A stretch of DNA of 64,000 nt from Allocatelliglobosispora scoriae. GTDB taxonomy: Bacteria > Actinomycetota > Actinomycetes > Mycobacteriales > Micromonosporaceae. Positions 29,444 to 38,131 of the stretch are shown here, piece after piece. The stretch spans positions 372,001-436,000 of the forward strand of contig NZ_JACHMN010000001.1 of NCBI RefSeq assembly GCF_014204945.1. The letters run 5' to 3'. Under the pieces are notes generated by a model. That model worked only from the letters and a program-made list of their open reading frames with translations, did no database searches and had not been told where the DNA came from. Position numbers and translations under genes: made by a program. How positions within the stretch are numbered: position 1 is the stretch's first letter; every line of letters begins with the position of its first letter.

Positions 29444-29485
29444 GATATACATAGGCATCTGTGGCTCCCGGCCGCAGATGCCTAT
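29444..29485 (+). promoter_or_regulatory. Protease leader, copy 1: -10-like box and 15-bp 5' hairpin
   Basis: GATATACAT is followed by a hairpin with arms 29451-29465 and 29471-29485 (15 bp, one G-U) and loop TCCCG. GGGGAGGACT then precedes the GTG at 29503. The same arrangement precedes the second protease gene with a compensatory pair change, so the RNA fold is probably selected. A promoter just upstream of the stem is inferred. Confidence 0.7.
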
Positions 29486-29502
29486 TAGTCGGGGAGGACT
29501 AA

Positions 29503-31749
29503 GTGAGACGAACCCTCGCGGCCGCCGGCGGCACGCTGCTCATCGCAGCGATGCTGACCTCGGTAGCCACCTCCAGCGCGTCGGGTGCCTCGATCGCGCC
29601 GGACCGTTCCGCCAGCGCGATCAGCGCCGCCACCCAGGCGCTGCAGCAGCACGGATCAGCGGTCAAGGCCGCCACCGGCGACGCGTACGCGGCCGGTCGG
29701 GCCGTCACCGACGCCGACGGCTCCGCGCACGTCCGCTACACGCGTACCCACCAGGGGTTGCGGGTCTACGGCGGTGACTTCGTCATCCACACCGCACCGG
29801 GCGGCGCGTTCACCGGCGCGTCCAGCGGCCTGCAGGCGCCGCTGGCGCTGAGCACCACCCCGAAGGTCGCCGCGGCCGACGCGACCGCGACCGCCCGCAA
29901 AGCCTTCACCGGTACGATCACCGGCGTCGCCGCGCAGGAGCTCTTCATCGACGCCAGCACCGGCACCGGGCGCCTGGCCTGGGAGACCACCGTCGCCGGC
30001 TGGGCCCGCGACGGCGTCACCCCGTCGAAGCTGCACGTCATCACCGACGCCCTCACCGGCGACCTGGTCGGCTCGTTCGACGAGGTCGAGACCGTGATCG
30101 GCACCGGCAACTCGATGTACTCCGGCACCGTCGCGATCGACACGACGCTCACGACCCCGCCGAACACCTACTCGCTCATCGACCCGTCGCACGGCAACAA
30201 CCGCACCTGCTCCATGGGCGGCGGCACCGGCGCCTGCACCACGATGACCGACACCCCCGACAACGTGTGGGGCAACGGCCTGCCGTCGAACCCGCAGACC
30301 GCGGGCGTCGACGCGCACTTCGGCTCGGCGAAGACCTACGACTACTTCAAGAACGTCCACGGCCGCTGCGGCATCTTCGGCGCCTGCGCCGGGGTCACCT
30401 CCCGGGTGCACTACAGCACCAACTACGTCAACGCGTTCTGGGACGGCACCCAGATGACCTACGGCGACGGCTCGGGCAACGTCAAGCCGCTGACCTCGCT
30501 CGACGTCGCCGGGCACGAGATGAGCCACGGCGTGACCGAGGCGCTCGCGGGCCTGGTCTACTCCGGCGAGTCCGGCGGCCTCAACGAGGCCACCAGCGAC
30601 ATCTTCGGCAACATGGTCGAGTTCTACGCCGGTGTCGCCGCCGACCCGGGCGACTACAACGTCGGCGAGAAGATCGACATCTTCGGCACCGGCCAGCCGC
30701 TGCGCTACATGTACAACCCGCCGCTGGACGGGTCCTCGCACGGCTGCTGGTCGACGAGCACCAACAGCGTCGACGTGCACTACTCGTCGGGCGTGGGCAA
30801 CCACTTCTTCTTCAACCTCGCCAACGGCACCGGCGCCACCCCGTACGGCACGTCGCCGATCTGCGCGGGCGCACCGGCGGTCGTCGGCATCGGCCGCAAC
30901 AAGGCCGAGAACATCTGGTACCGGGCGCTGGACGTCTACTTCACCTCGACCACGAAGTACATCAACACCGCGACGCCGGCCAACACCGCCCGCGCGTACA
31001 CCCTGCAGGCCGCGAAGGACCTCTACGGCAACTGCTCGGTGGAGCACAAGGCCGTCAACGCCGCCTGGGCCGCGGTCAACGTGCCCGGCTCCGACGGCTG
31101 CAGCGGACCCGTCGCGGGCTCGCTGCTGTGGCTGCGCGCCGACCTCGGCGTCACCACCTCCGCCGGGAAGGTCAGCGCCTGGGCCGACCAGTCCGGCACC
31201 GCGCACCACGCGACGATGGTGACCGCCGCCCGGCAGCCCACCCTCGTCACCGGCGCGCTCAACGGCCTGCCGGTCGTGCGCTTCGGCGGCGCCCAGTCGC
31301 TGAACCTGGCCAACATCGCCCCGACCGCGTTCACGATCTTCGTGGTGGGCAAGAACAGCCTCGCCGCGGAGAGCTTCAGCATGATCCTGGGCCCGGGCGG
31401 CAGCAACCCCAACAACCAGCTGCGCTGGGAGAACGGCACCCAGGCGCTCGTCTACGGCAGCAACGGCCTGGGGACCACGACCGCGACGATCGGCAACACC
31501 CGGGTCTACCACGACCTGATCATCCGCTACGACGGCGCGACGATCCGGGTCTACCGCGACAACGCGCTGATCTCGTCGACGGCCGTCTCGGGCGCCTCCG
31601 CCTGGAACATCAACCAGATCGGCGCCTACTACTCGTCGTACTTCATGACCGGCGACCTGGCCGAGATCGTGGCCTACTCGTCGGCGCTGTCGGACGCCGA
31701 CCGCACCACCACGGCGAACTACCTCAAGACGAAGTACGCCCTGCCGTGA
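29503..31749 (+). CDS. Secreted M4 metalloprotease with C-terminal LamG-like domain (1)
   Basis: 748 residues. A signal peptide precedes the pro-region (FTP-like, GRAVTDADGSAHVRYTRTHQGL) and the thermolysin-type domain. The Zn site is H338-E-M-S-H342 plus E362 in NEATSD, with the 24-residue spacing of thermolysin. The C-terminal about 210 residues (SLLWLRADLGVTTSAGKVSAW to the end) form a concanavalin/LamG-like module that may bind glycans or cell walls. GTG start with GGGGAGGACT ahead. It is an exported, self-activating endopeptidase. The second gene is a close paralogue in tandem. Confidence 0.93.
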   Translation: MRRTLAAAGGTLLIAAMLTSVATSSASGASIAPDRSASAISAATQALQQHGSAVKAATGDAYAAGRAVTDADGSAHVRYTRTHQGLRVYGGDFVIHTAPGGAFTGASSGLQAPLALSTTPKVAAADATATARKAFTGTITGVAAQELFIDASTGTGRLAWETTVAGWARDGVTPSKLHVITDALTGDLVGSFDEVETVIGTGNSMYSGTVAIDTTLTTPPNTYSLIDPSHGNNRTCSMGGGTGACTTMTDTPDNVWGNGLPSNPQTAGVDAHFGSAKTYDYFKNVHGRCGIFGACAGVTSRVHYSTNYVNAFWDGTQMTYGDGSGNVKPLTSLDVAGHEMSHGVTEALAGLVYSGESGGLNEATSDIFGNMVEFYAGVAADPGDYNVGEKIDIFGTGQPLRYMYNPPLDGSSHGCWSTSTNSVDVHYSSGVGNHFFFNLANGTGATPYGTSPICAGAPAVVGIGRNKAENIWYRALDVYFTSTTKYINTATPANTARAYTLQAAKDLYGNCSVEHKAVNAAWAAVNVPGSDGCSGPVAGSLLWLRADLGVTTSAGKVSAWADQSGTAHHATMVTAARQPTLVTGALNGLPVVRFGGAQSLNLANIAPTAFTIFVVGKNSLAAESFSMILGPGGSNPNNQLRWENGTQALVYGSNGLGTTTATIGNTRVYHDLIIRYDGATIRVYRDNALISSTAVSGASAWNINQIGAYYSSYFMTGDLAEIVAYSSALSDADRTTTANYLKTKYALP

Positions 31750-31773
31750 CCCTCGTAATGCTCGACTAGTTTC

Positions 31774-31815
31774 GATATACATAGGCGTCTGTGGCTACCG
31801 GCCGCAGGCGCCTAT
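31774..31815 (+). promoter_or_regulatory. Protease leader, copy 2: covarying 5' hairpin
   Basis: GATATACAT and arms 31781-31795 / 31801-31815 around loop TACCG repeat the arrangement at 29444-29485. The seventh pair is G-C here and A-U there, and the eighth is U-G instead of U-A, so pairing is kept while sequence changes. GGGAGGACACC leads into the ATG at 31833. Confidence 0.75.
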
Positions 31816-31832
31816 GTAGTCGGGAGGACACC

Positions 31833-34037
31833 ATGAGGCGAACCCTCGCGTCCATCGGCGCGGCCCTGCTCGTCGCGGGACTGCTGACGTCGACCACCAC
31901 CGCACCCGCCGCCGGTGCGCCGCCGTCGCCGGTCGCCGCCGCCGCGAAAGCCCTGCAACAGCACGGACCGGCGGTGCAGGCCGCCACGGGAGACGCCTTC
32001 GCCGCCGGGCGCTCCGTCGTCGACGCCGACGGCGGCGGGCACGTCCGCTTCACGCGTACCCACCGGGGGTTGGCGGTGCGCGGCGGCGACGTCGTCGTCC
32101 ACACCGCGCCCGGCGGCGCCTTCGAGAGCGCGACCAGCGGGCTCGCCGCGCCGCTCGCCGTGCCCACCGTCACCCCCGCGGTGCCCGCCGCGGACGCGGC
32201 CGCGACCGCGCGCAAGGCCTTCGCCGGCCAGATCACCTCGACCGGTACGCCGACACTGCTCATCGACGCCACCACCGGACCGGGGCGCCTGGCCTGGGAG
32301 ACCGTCGTGCGCGGCATGACCCTGGACAAGCAGACCCCGTCGGTGCTGCACGTCGTGACCGACGCCGGCAGCGGCACCGTCATCGAGGCCTGGGACGAGA
32401 TCGAGACCGTGCTCGGCACCGGCAACACCTTCTACGCCGGGACCGTGCCGCTGGACACCACCTTCACCACCAGCTACGCCATGATCGACCCGTCGCACGG
32501 CAACAACCGCACCTGCACCATGAACCACGGCACCTCCGCCTGCATCACCTTCACCGACGCCGACAACATCTGGGGCAACGGCACCCTCGCCGACCAGGCC
32601 ACCGTCGGCGCCGACGCGCACTTCACCGCCGCCGTCACCTACGACTACTTCAAGAACGTCCACGGCCGGGCCGGGATCACCGGGTCCGGGGCCGGGATCG
32701 TGTCGCGGGTGCACTACGGCAGCAACTTCAACAACGCGTTCTGGGACGGCACCCAGATCACCTACGGCGACGGCATCGGCAACGCCAAGCCGTTCACCAG
32801 CCTCGACGTCGGCGGCCACGAGATCGGCCACGGCTACACCAACGCCCTCGTCGCGCTCACCTACACCGGCGAGTCCGGCGGCATCAACGAGGCGAGCAGC
32901 GACATCTGGGGCACCGCCGTCGAGTTCACCGCCGCGGCACCCGGCGACCCCGGCGACTACCTCATCGGCGAGGAGATCGACATGCTTGGCACCGGGGAAC
33001 CGGTGCGCTACATGTTCGACCCGGCGCTCGACGGCGTCGCGCACTCCTGCTGGTCCCCGGCGACGGCCGGAGCGGGCAACCACGCCGCGGCCGGGGTCGG
33101 CGACCACTTCTTCTTCGACCTCGCCGAGGGCACCGGGTTCACCCCGTACGGGTACTCGCCCGTCTGCGGCACCGCGGCACCGGTCATCGGCATCGGCCGC
33201 GCCAAGGCCGAGAAGATCTGGTACCGGGCCCTGAACCTCTACTTCGTGTCGAACACCACCTACGCCGGCGCCCGCGTCGGCACCCTCGCCGCCACCGCCG
33301 ACCTCTACGGCCGGTGCTCGGCCGAGTACCGCACCGTGCACGCCGCGTGGAACGCCGTCAACGTGCTCGCCGACGACCCGTGCGCGGCCCCGGCCACCGG
33401 CAGCATGCTGTGGCTGCGCGCCGACGCCGGCGTCGCCACCAGCGGCGGCCTGGTGACGAACTGGCTCGACCAGTCCGGCACCGCGCACCACGCCAGCCAG
33501 GCCGTGGCCGCGCTGCAGCCGACCCTCGTCGCGGGCGTCGTCAACGGCAAACCGGTCGTCCGCTTCGGCGGCGCCCAGTCGCTGAACCTCACCACCGTCA
33601 ACCCGACGAGGTTCACCGTCTTCGTCGTCGGCAAGAACAGCCGCACCGCCTCGACACCGCCGGGTGCCATCCTCGGCGGGATCGGCGCCAACCCCAACAA
33701 CCAGCTCCGCTGGGAGAACCCCACCCAGTCCGGGGTCCTCGGCACCGGCAACGGGATCCCGCTGACCGTCACGACCGTCGGGAGCACCGGGGCGTTCCAC
33801 GCGCTGTCGGTGCGCTATGACGGCGCCACGCTGCGGGTCTACCGCGACGGGGTGCTGAAGTCGTCGACCGCGGTCGTCTCCACGGGGCCGTGGCTGCTCA
33901 ACAACATCGGCTCCTACCTCGCCACGAACTACCTCCTCGGGGACGTCGCGGAGATCCTCGTCTACCCGAGCGCGCTGACCGAGGGCAACCGGTCCACGAC
34001 CAACAACTACCTGCGCCTCAAGTACGCCCTGCCGTAG
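31833..34037 (+). CDS. Secreted M4 metalloprotease with C-terminal LamG-like domain (2)
   Basis: 734 residues from the ATG at 31833, chosen by the conserved leader and ribosome site. The architecture equals its upstream paralogue: signal peptide, pro-region (GRSVVDADGGGHVRFTRTHRGL), thermolysin-type domain with H329-E-I-G-H333 and E353, then the LamG-like module. The cysteine-bounded insert near ARYMFDPALDG differs from copy 1, and the catalytic helix reads HEIGHGYTNALVAL instead of HEMSHGVTEALAGL, so specificity may have diverged. It is separated from the next gene by repeat B2. Confidence 0.93.
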   Translation: MRRTLASIGAALLVAGLLTSTTTAPAAGAPPSPVAAAAKALQQHGPAVQAATGDAFAAGRSVVDADGGGHVRFTRTHRGLAVRGGDVVVHTAPGGAFESATSGLAAPLAVPTVTPAVPAADAAATARKAFAGQITSTGTPTLLIDATTGPGRLAWETVVRGMTLDKQTPSVLHVVTDAGSGTVIEAWDEIETVLGTGNTFYAGTVPLDTTFTTSYAMIDPSHGNNRTCTMNHGTSACITFTDADNIWGNGTLADQATVGADAHFTAAVTYDYFKNVHGRAGITGSGAGIVSRVHYGSNFNNAFWDGTQITYGDGIGNAKPFTSLDVGGHEIGHGYTNALVALTYTGESGGINEASSDIWGTAVEFTAAAPGDPGDYLIGEEIDMLGTGEPVRYMFDPALDGVAHSCWSPATAGAGNHAAAGVGDHFFFDLAEGTGFTPYGYSPVCGTAAPVIGIGRAKAEKIWYRALNLYFVSNTTYAGARVGTLAATADLYGRCSAEYRTVHAAWNAVNVLADDPCAAPATGSMLWLRADAGVATSGGLVTNWLDQSGTAHHASQAVAALQPTLVAGVVNGKPVVRFGGAQSLNLTTVNPTRFTVFVVGKNSRTASTPPGAILGGIGANPNNQLRWENPTQSGVLGTGNGIPLTVTTVGSTGAFHALSVRYDGATLRVYRDGVLKSSTAVVSTGPWLLNNIGSYLATNYLLGDVAEILVYPSALTEGNRSTTNNYLRLKYALP

Positions 34038-34097
34038 CCCCTCCCGGCGCGGCCGTGCCTCCCGGCGCGGCCGCGCCCCGGGGCACGCTCGACCACC

Positions 34098-34164
34098 CGT
34101 CACGTTTTGCAGCACAGCGTGGCCGTTCCGCGCGACGAGGCCACGATGTGCTGCAAACGTGACG
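34098..34164. repeat. Inverted repeat B2 (family B, imperfect)
   Basis: Arms CGTCACGTTTTGCAGCACAG and its partner around a 14-nt loop match B1 with several substitutions and one deletion. It lies 60 bp after the second protease stop and upstream of a same-strand hydrolase gene, so it probably ends the protease transcript. Confidence 0.85.
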
Positions 34165-34203
34165 CGGGGCGGGGCTCCGATCCACCGGTGATACGTTTCC
34201 GAC

Positions 34204-34947
34204 ATGACCATGGTCGACATCCCCACCGCCGACGGCGTCGCCGACGCCTACCTCGCCCAGCCCGACGGCGACGGGCCGCACCCCGGCGTGCTGCTGCTCG
34301 TGGACGCGTTCGGGCTGCGCCCGCGCATCGAGGAGATGGCCGACCGGATCGCAGCGCGGGGCTACACCGTCATCGCGCCCAACGTCTTCTACCGCAAGGG
34401 CCGCTCACCGCTCATCCCCGGCCTGCCGGAGCTGATGAAGCAGGAGAACCGGGAGCAGCTCATGGCCGCGATCGGGGCGATCATGCCGTCGCTCACCCCG
34501 GAGCTCGCGATGCGCGACATCGGCTCCTACCTCGACTACCTCGACACGATCGCACCCGGGCCCGCCGCGCTGACCGGCTACTGCATGGGCGGGCGCAACG
34601 CGCTCATCGCCGCGGCGACCTACCCGGACCGGATCGCCGCCGTCGGGAGCTGCCACGCCGGGCGCACCGTCACCGACGCCGAGGACAGCCCGCACCGGGG
34701 CGCCGGTCGGATCACCGCCGAGCTCTACTTCGGCCACGCCGACAACGACGGTTCGATGACCCCGGAGCAGATCAAGACCCTCGAGGCGACCCTCGACGAC
34801 GCCGGGGTGCGCTACACCTCCGAGCTCTACGAGGGCGCCGCCCACGGCTACACGATGACCGATACCGCGGCCTACGACGCCGAGGGCGAGCGGCGGCACT
34901 GGGAGAGCCTGTTCGCGCTGCTCGGGCGTACCTTCCCGACGGCGTGA
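34204..34947 (+). CDS. Dienelactone hydrolase family protein
   Basis: 247 residues, cytoplasmic alpha/beta hydrolase. The nucleophile elbow is GYCMGGRNAL with the catalytic cysteine typical of dienelactone hydrolases. An acid follows near FGHADNDGSMTPEQ and the histidine is in GAAHGYTMTD. Dienelactone hydrolases open the lactone ring in chloroaromatic breakdown, but most family members have other, unknown esterase roles. Its stop overlaps the start of the next gene (GTGA). Confidence 0.85.
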   Translation: MTMVDIPTADGVADAYLAQPDGDGPHPGVLLLVDAFGLRPRIEEMADRIAARGYTVIAPNVFYRKGRSPLIPGLPELMKQENREQLMAAIGAIMPSLTPELAMRDIGSYLDYLDTIAPGPAALTGYCMGGRNALIAAATYPDRIAAVGSCHAGRTVTDAEDSPHRGAGRITAELYFGHADNDGSMTPEQIKTLEATLDDAGVRYTSELYEGAAHGYTMTDTAAYDAEGERRHWESLFALLGRTFPTA

Positions 34948-35468
34948 CCGTGACCGCCGAGGACCGCGAGCTGCCCGCGGCGCTGACCGAGGCCCACGCG
35001 GCGCCGTTCCGCTACCGCGAGGACGGCGGGGTGGACTTCGAGCCCTACGACGAGTTCATGACCGCCGCCGAGACCGGGGACTGGTGGCGGGCCTGGACCG
35101 GCAACCCGGAGCTCGACGGCGCCGAGTTCCGGTGCTTCGGGATGGACGGCACCGGCGGGCAGGCCGCGTTCTGGCTGGTCCGGGCCGGTGCGCCGGTGGA
35201 GCGGCAGCCGGTGGTGTTCCTCGGGTCGGAGGGCGAGACCGGGGTCGTCGCCCGCGACCTCGACGACTACCTGTGGCTGCTCGCGGACGGCTTCGGGCCC
35301 TACGAGGCGGTCGCCTACCCGTCGCGGGCCGCCGAGCCCGACGAGCGGCTGACCGGGATCGCCTCGCGTTACGCGCCGCACGCTCGTCGGAGCGGTCACG
35401 AGGTCATCGCGGCGGCCCGGGCGGAGTTCCCGGAATTCGAGCAGACGATCGAGGGCGTCTGCCGCTGA
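34944..35468 (+). CDS. SMI1/KNR4 (SUKH)-like protein
   Basis: 174 residues from the GTG at 34944, in GTGA overlap with the hydrolase; GTG 34950 is an alternative. FLGSEGETGVVARDLDDYLWLLADGFGPYEAV matches the core of SUKH/SMI1-KNR4 proteins, often immunity proteins or protein-interaction modules. Here it is coupled to an ordinary hydrolase gene with no toxin nearby, so an immunity role is not supported. Cytoplasmic by composition. Confidence 0.7.
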   Translation: MTVTAEDRELPAALTEAHAAPFRYREDGGVDFEPYDEFMTAAETGDWWRAWTGNPELDGAEFRCFGMDGTGGQAAFWLVRAGAPVERQPVVFLGSEGETGVVARDLDDYLWLLADGFGPYEAVAYPSRAAEPDERLTGIASRYAPHARRSGHEVIAAARAEFPEFEQTIEGVCR

Positions 35469-35495
35469 GCCGCGGCATCCCGGCGGCAGCCAGGC

Positions 35496-35541
35496 CGTCG
35501 TCCACCCTGGACGACGCCATCGACGCCCGTCACCGGGCGTC
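35496..35541 (+). terminator. Two consecutive hairpins after the SUKH-like gene
   Basis: CGTCGTCCA/TGGACGACG (35496-35516) and GACGCCCG/CGGGCGTC (35522-35541) form two short perfect stems in a row 28 bp after the stop codon. Tandem GC-rich stems without a U-run suit an actinobacterial terminator. Confidence 0.6.
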
Positions 35542-35633
35542 GCGACGTTGCAGGGCAGCGCCACCCGGATCGCGTCGGCTATCGTGGCGTCGTCCGCCGG
35601 GTGGTGGGCGGTGGCGACGGGGGTCTGCGACAC

Positions 35634-36410
35634 ATGGCTGCACGGGGAAACGTCCTGCTCGCACTGGGTCTTGTCGGCGTGCTGCTCGGCACCGGCGGAT
35701 GCGTCGCCGACGAACCGGAGCCCGCCCGGTCGCTGCCGCACCCGGGCGTGCCGACCACCTCGCCCACGCCGAACCCGGCGCAGGAGGAGTTCCTGCAGGC
35801 ACTGCGGCGGACCAACGGCGCCCCCTACCGGTACGCGGTGCGCGGCGACCTGCCCGACGGTGCCAGCGTGCAGGCGACCGGCGCGTTCGACCCGGTGGCG
35901 CGGCTGTTCGAGTCGACGACGAAGAGCAACGACGGCAAGAAGACCGAGACCGACCAGCGGATCGTGGTCGGCGCGAACAGCTACGCCCGGGCACTGGCCG
36001 ACAAGACGTGGGTGCACCTGGACCTCAGCCGGGTCAAGCCCGACAGCCTCGTCTGGTTCGACATGGCGGACCCGACCGGCCTGGTGAAGTTCACCTCGAT
36101 GATCGGGACGGTGCAGCAGAGCGGCCCGAACGCGTACAAGGGCACGTTCAGCCCGGCCACCAGCGGGCTGAAGCCCTTCATCCCGCTGGGCGCGCCGAGC
36201 ATCGTTTCGCTGGGCGTCTACTCCGCGGACTTCACCGCCACGACCAACGCGCAGGGGTGGGTCACCTCGATCACCATCGAGGTGCAGGCGGCCAAGGGTC
36301 CGGCGCTGACGATGACGACCGACCTGAGCGGCCACGGCACGAAGCTCGGGATCAAGGCCCCGCCGAAGTCGAAGGTGGACGAGGCGGCCGACATCTACTA
36401 CGAGAAGTGA
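35634..36410 (+). CDS. LppX/LprAFG-like secreted lipoprotein
   Basis: 258 residues from ATG 35634; a GTG at 35601 is an alternative. The signal peptide ends in LLGTGGCVAD, a lipobox. A Pro/Thr-rich spacer leads to a beta-rich domain (LRRTNGAPYRYAVRGDLPDG, AKSN..., GTFSPATSGLKPF) resembling the LppX_LprAFG fold, which holds lipids between membrane and wall in mycobacteria. Family assignment is moderate. The gene stands alone and converges on the PIN toxin gene. Confidence 0.65.
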   Translation: MAARGNVLLALGLVGVLLGTGGCVADEPEPARSLPHPGVPTTSPTPNPAQEEFLQALRRTNGAPYRYAVRGDLPDGASVQATGAFDPVARLFESTTKSNDGKKTETDQRIVVGANSYARALADKTWVHLDLSRVKPDSLVWFDMADPTGLVKFTSMIGTVQQSGPNAYKGTFSPATSGLKPFIPLGAPSIVSLGVYSADFTATTNAQGWVTSITIEVQAAKGPALTMTTDLSGHGTKLGIKAPPKSKVDEAADIYYEK

Positions 36411-36420
36411 AACGGTCGGT

Positions 36421-36816
36421 TCACAGCTCCAGGATGCTGTCGGCGGGGAAGGTGCTGGCGGCGTACCCCCGGGGGTCGTAGGTGCCCAGGACGACGCCGT
36501 GCTTGAGCGCTTCTGCGGCGGCCTGGGCCCGGTCGAGCGTCAGGCCGAGCCGCAGCTCCGCGACGGCCGGGACGTCGGCGGCGAGCACCGGCAGCATCAC
36601 CGTGTGGCCGTCGTCGTCGGCCGCGAGGTCGGACAGGCGCCGCCGCTGCTCGGGGGTGGCGGTGCGGTAGGCCTCGATGACGCAGAGCGCGGGGAACGCG
36701 GTGATGCCGTCGTCCTCGGCGACGGTCACGAGCAGCTCGGCGATCTCCATCGCCCGCAGGTCGTCGGCGAGGTAGGCGGTGAGCGCGGACGTGTCCAGGA
36801 CCAGCCGGATCGTCAC
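36421..36816 (-). CDS. PIN-domain protein, probable VapC-like toxin
   Basis: 131 residues. IRLVLDTSALTAYL gives the first acidic metal ligand (D8), FPALCVIEAYRT the second (E near 48), and LGTYDPRGYAASTF carries the C-terminal acidic residue. VapC toxins are Mg-dependent RNases acting on tRNA or rRNA. The GTG start overlaps the upstream antitoxin stop by 4 nt, the usual order antitoxin then toxin. The metal-ligand set is somewhat atypical, so activity could be reduced. Confidence 0.75.
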   Translation of the reverse strand: MTIRLVLDTSALTAYLADDLRAMEIAELLVTVAEDDGITAFPALCVIEAYRTATPEQRRRLSDLAADDDGHTVMLPVLAADVPAVAELRLGLTLDRAQAAAEALKHGVVLGTYDPRGYAASTFPADSILEL

Positions 36817-37052
36817 TCGGCCGCGGCCCGGCGCAGGCCCTCGGCGGCGCGCAGCCGGTCACCGGCGCGGGCGACGCCCTCGGGCGTGACGGTGATGCCG
36901 CGCCGGCCGAGCACCTCGTGCAACCGGCCCAGCTTGGCCTGCCGCCGCACGGCGGCCGTGATGTATGCCGAGGCGTTGGGCACGCCCTCGAGGATCTCGG
37001 CCACATCCGCCGGGAAGCTGATCGTCATCCGCCGCCGATGCTCCTCTGTCAT
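36813..37052 (-). CDS. Ribbon-helix-helix-like antitoxin
   Basis: 79 residues, from ATG 37052. MTEEHRRRMTISFPADVAEI looks like the N-terminal strand of an RHH or CopG-type DNA-binding dimer, followed by VPNASAYITAAVRRQAKL. The C-terminal RLRAAEGLRRAAAE tail would bind the PIN protein. It overlaps the toxin gene by 4 nt and would repress the pair by autoregulation. An in-frame extension upstream runs through repeat C1 into protease remnant sequence and is not used. Confidence 0.75.
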   Translation of the reverse strand: MTEEHRRRMTISFPADVAEILEGVPNASAYITAAVRRQAKLGRLHEVLGRRGITVTPEGVARAGDRLRAAEGLRRAAAE

Positions 37053-37101
37053 ACCGACACGGTACCGCGTGTCACATAAGATCATCAACGACCCGCCGCC
37101 G

Positions 37102-37179
37102 AATTCGCGTTGATCAAGGGAAGACTCGCCGCGAATCGGACACCCCGGATGGCGAGTCTTCCCTTGATCAACGCGAATT
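37102..37179. repeat. Inverted repeat C1 (family C, 78 bp)
   Basis: Perfect 29-bp arms (AATTCGCGTTGATCAAGGGA start) flank a 20-nt loop. C2 at 53015-53092 has identical arms and the same loop in inverted orientation with two changes. C1 lies exactly where a protease reading frame is cut off (37187), so it may have inserted there or recombined. Confidence 0.92.
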
Positions 37180-37186
37180 TCAGGGG

Positions 37187-37403
37187 AGGGCGTATAGCGG
37201 GTGTGCCGGGCACCGTCGGGGTCGGTGACGGTGCGGCTGACGGCGTACCCGTCGAAGTCGGATGAGCGCAGATCGGCCGGGTCGGCCCCGACGGCCTGCG
37301 CGGCGCGGGCGGCGGGGGACGGGCCCGCCGGGGCCGCGGCGCCGGTCGCGGGGGTGACAGTCACGAGCGCGGCGACGATGCCGGCGGCGAGAATCCTTCT
37401 CAC
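37187..37403 (-). pseudogene. Truncated N-terminus of a third M4 metalloprotease
   Basis: From the GTG at 37403 (after GGAGGACAC) the frame reads a signal peptide RRILAAGIVAALVTVTPATG and then DGYAVSRTVTDPDGARHTRYT. This matches DAYAAGRAVTDADGSAHVRYT in the intact paralogues at the same distance from the start. After RYT the frame enters the flank of repeat C1 and all catalytic sequence is missing. It is a decayed gene; the C1 element marks the break. Confidence 0.7.
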
Positions 37404-37465
37404 GTGTCCTCCACATAGGAGCACTGCTGCGGAAAATGGCGTTTCCAGAGCCGCATATGGATATC
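37404..37465 (-). promoter_or_regulatory. Diverged third copy of the protease leader
   Basis: On the minus strand GATATCCATA is followed by CCGCAG and CCTATGTGGAGGACAC before the GTG, the same order as GATATACATA, CCGCAG and CCTATGTAGTCGGGAGGACAC in the second protease leader. The stem is longer and less regular here. It supports common origin of the remnant and the active genes. Confidence 0.5.
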
Positions 37466-37484
37466 ACGTGGCGATAATGGCGCC

Positions 37485-38117
37485 GTGACCGACACCGAAG
37501 ACCGACCCCTGGTCCGGCTCAGCCTGGAGCGGACCGTCTACTTCTCCGACGCGGTGATCGCGATCGCGATGACGCTGCTCGCGATCGAGCTGCCGGTCCC
37601 GCAGGGCGACACGAGTTCGCAGCTGTGGCACTCGTTCACCGAGCACCTCGGCGACGAGTACGTGCCGTTCCTGATCAGCTTCGCGGTGATCGGGCTGTTC
37701 TGGTTCCAGCACCACCGGTTCTTCCAGCGGGTGGACCGGGCCAGCGGCCGGCTGCTCGTGGTCAACCTGGCGTGCCTGCTCGTCGTGGTGGTCGTGCCGT
37801 TCGCGACGAAGGTCCTCGGCGGCCCCGACACCGCGTTCGGGGTGGTCTTCTACGCGGTGGTGATGCTGAGCTGGGGCGCGGTCTACACGCTGCTGGTGGT
37901 CACTGCGCAGCGCGACGGGCTGTGGCGCGACGACCTGCCCGCCGGGACCGGACGCCGGATGATCACCGGGGCGGCGGTGGCGCTGGCGCCTTTCGCCCTG
38001 TCGATCCCGGTGGCGTTCGCCAGCCCGTCGGCCGCCCAGTACGTCTGGATCCTCGCCGCACCGGCGTCGGTGCTGGCGGGGCGGGTGCGGCGCCCGAGTG
38101 CGCGCGCCCGCGCCTGA
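37485..38117 (+). CDS. TMEM175-type (DUF1211) membrane channel protein
   Basis: 210 residues with about six transmembrane helices. RTVYFSDAVIAIAMTLLAIEL is the TMEM175 signature (RxxxFSDxxxxIAxTLL) whose helix lines the potassium pore in characterised members. The GTG at 37485 is the start. The bacterial proteins form tetramers in the cytoplasmic membrane and conduct K+; physiology is poorly known. It is divergent from the protease remnant and followed by repeat E. Confidence 0.85.
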   Translation: MTDTEDRPLVRLSLERTVYFSDAVIAIAMTLLAIELPVPQGDTSSQLWHSFTEHLGDEYVPFLISFAVIGLFWFQHHRFFQRVDRASGRLLVVNLACLLVVVVVPFATKVLGGPDTAFGVVFYAVVMLSWGAVYTLLVVTAQRDGLWRDDLPAGTGRRMITGAAVALAPFALSIPVAFASPSAAQYVWILAAPASVLAGRVRRPSARARA

Positions 38118-38131
38118 GCGCGGCGCCTGCG

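Noticed and set aside
34944-35468. SUKH-type immunity protein of a toxin system
   Set aside because: No polymorphic toxin or nuclease gene is adjacent; it is coupled to a dienelactone hydrolase gene.
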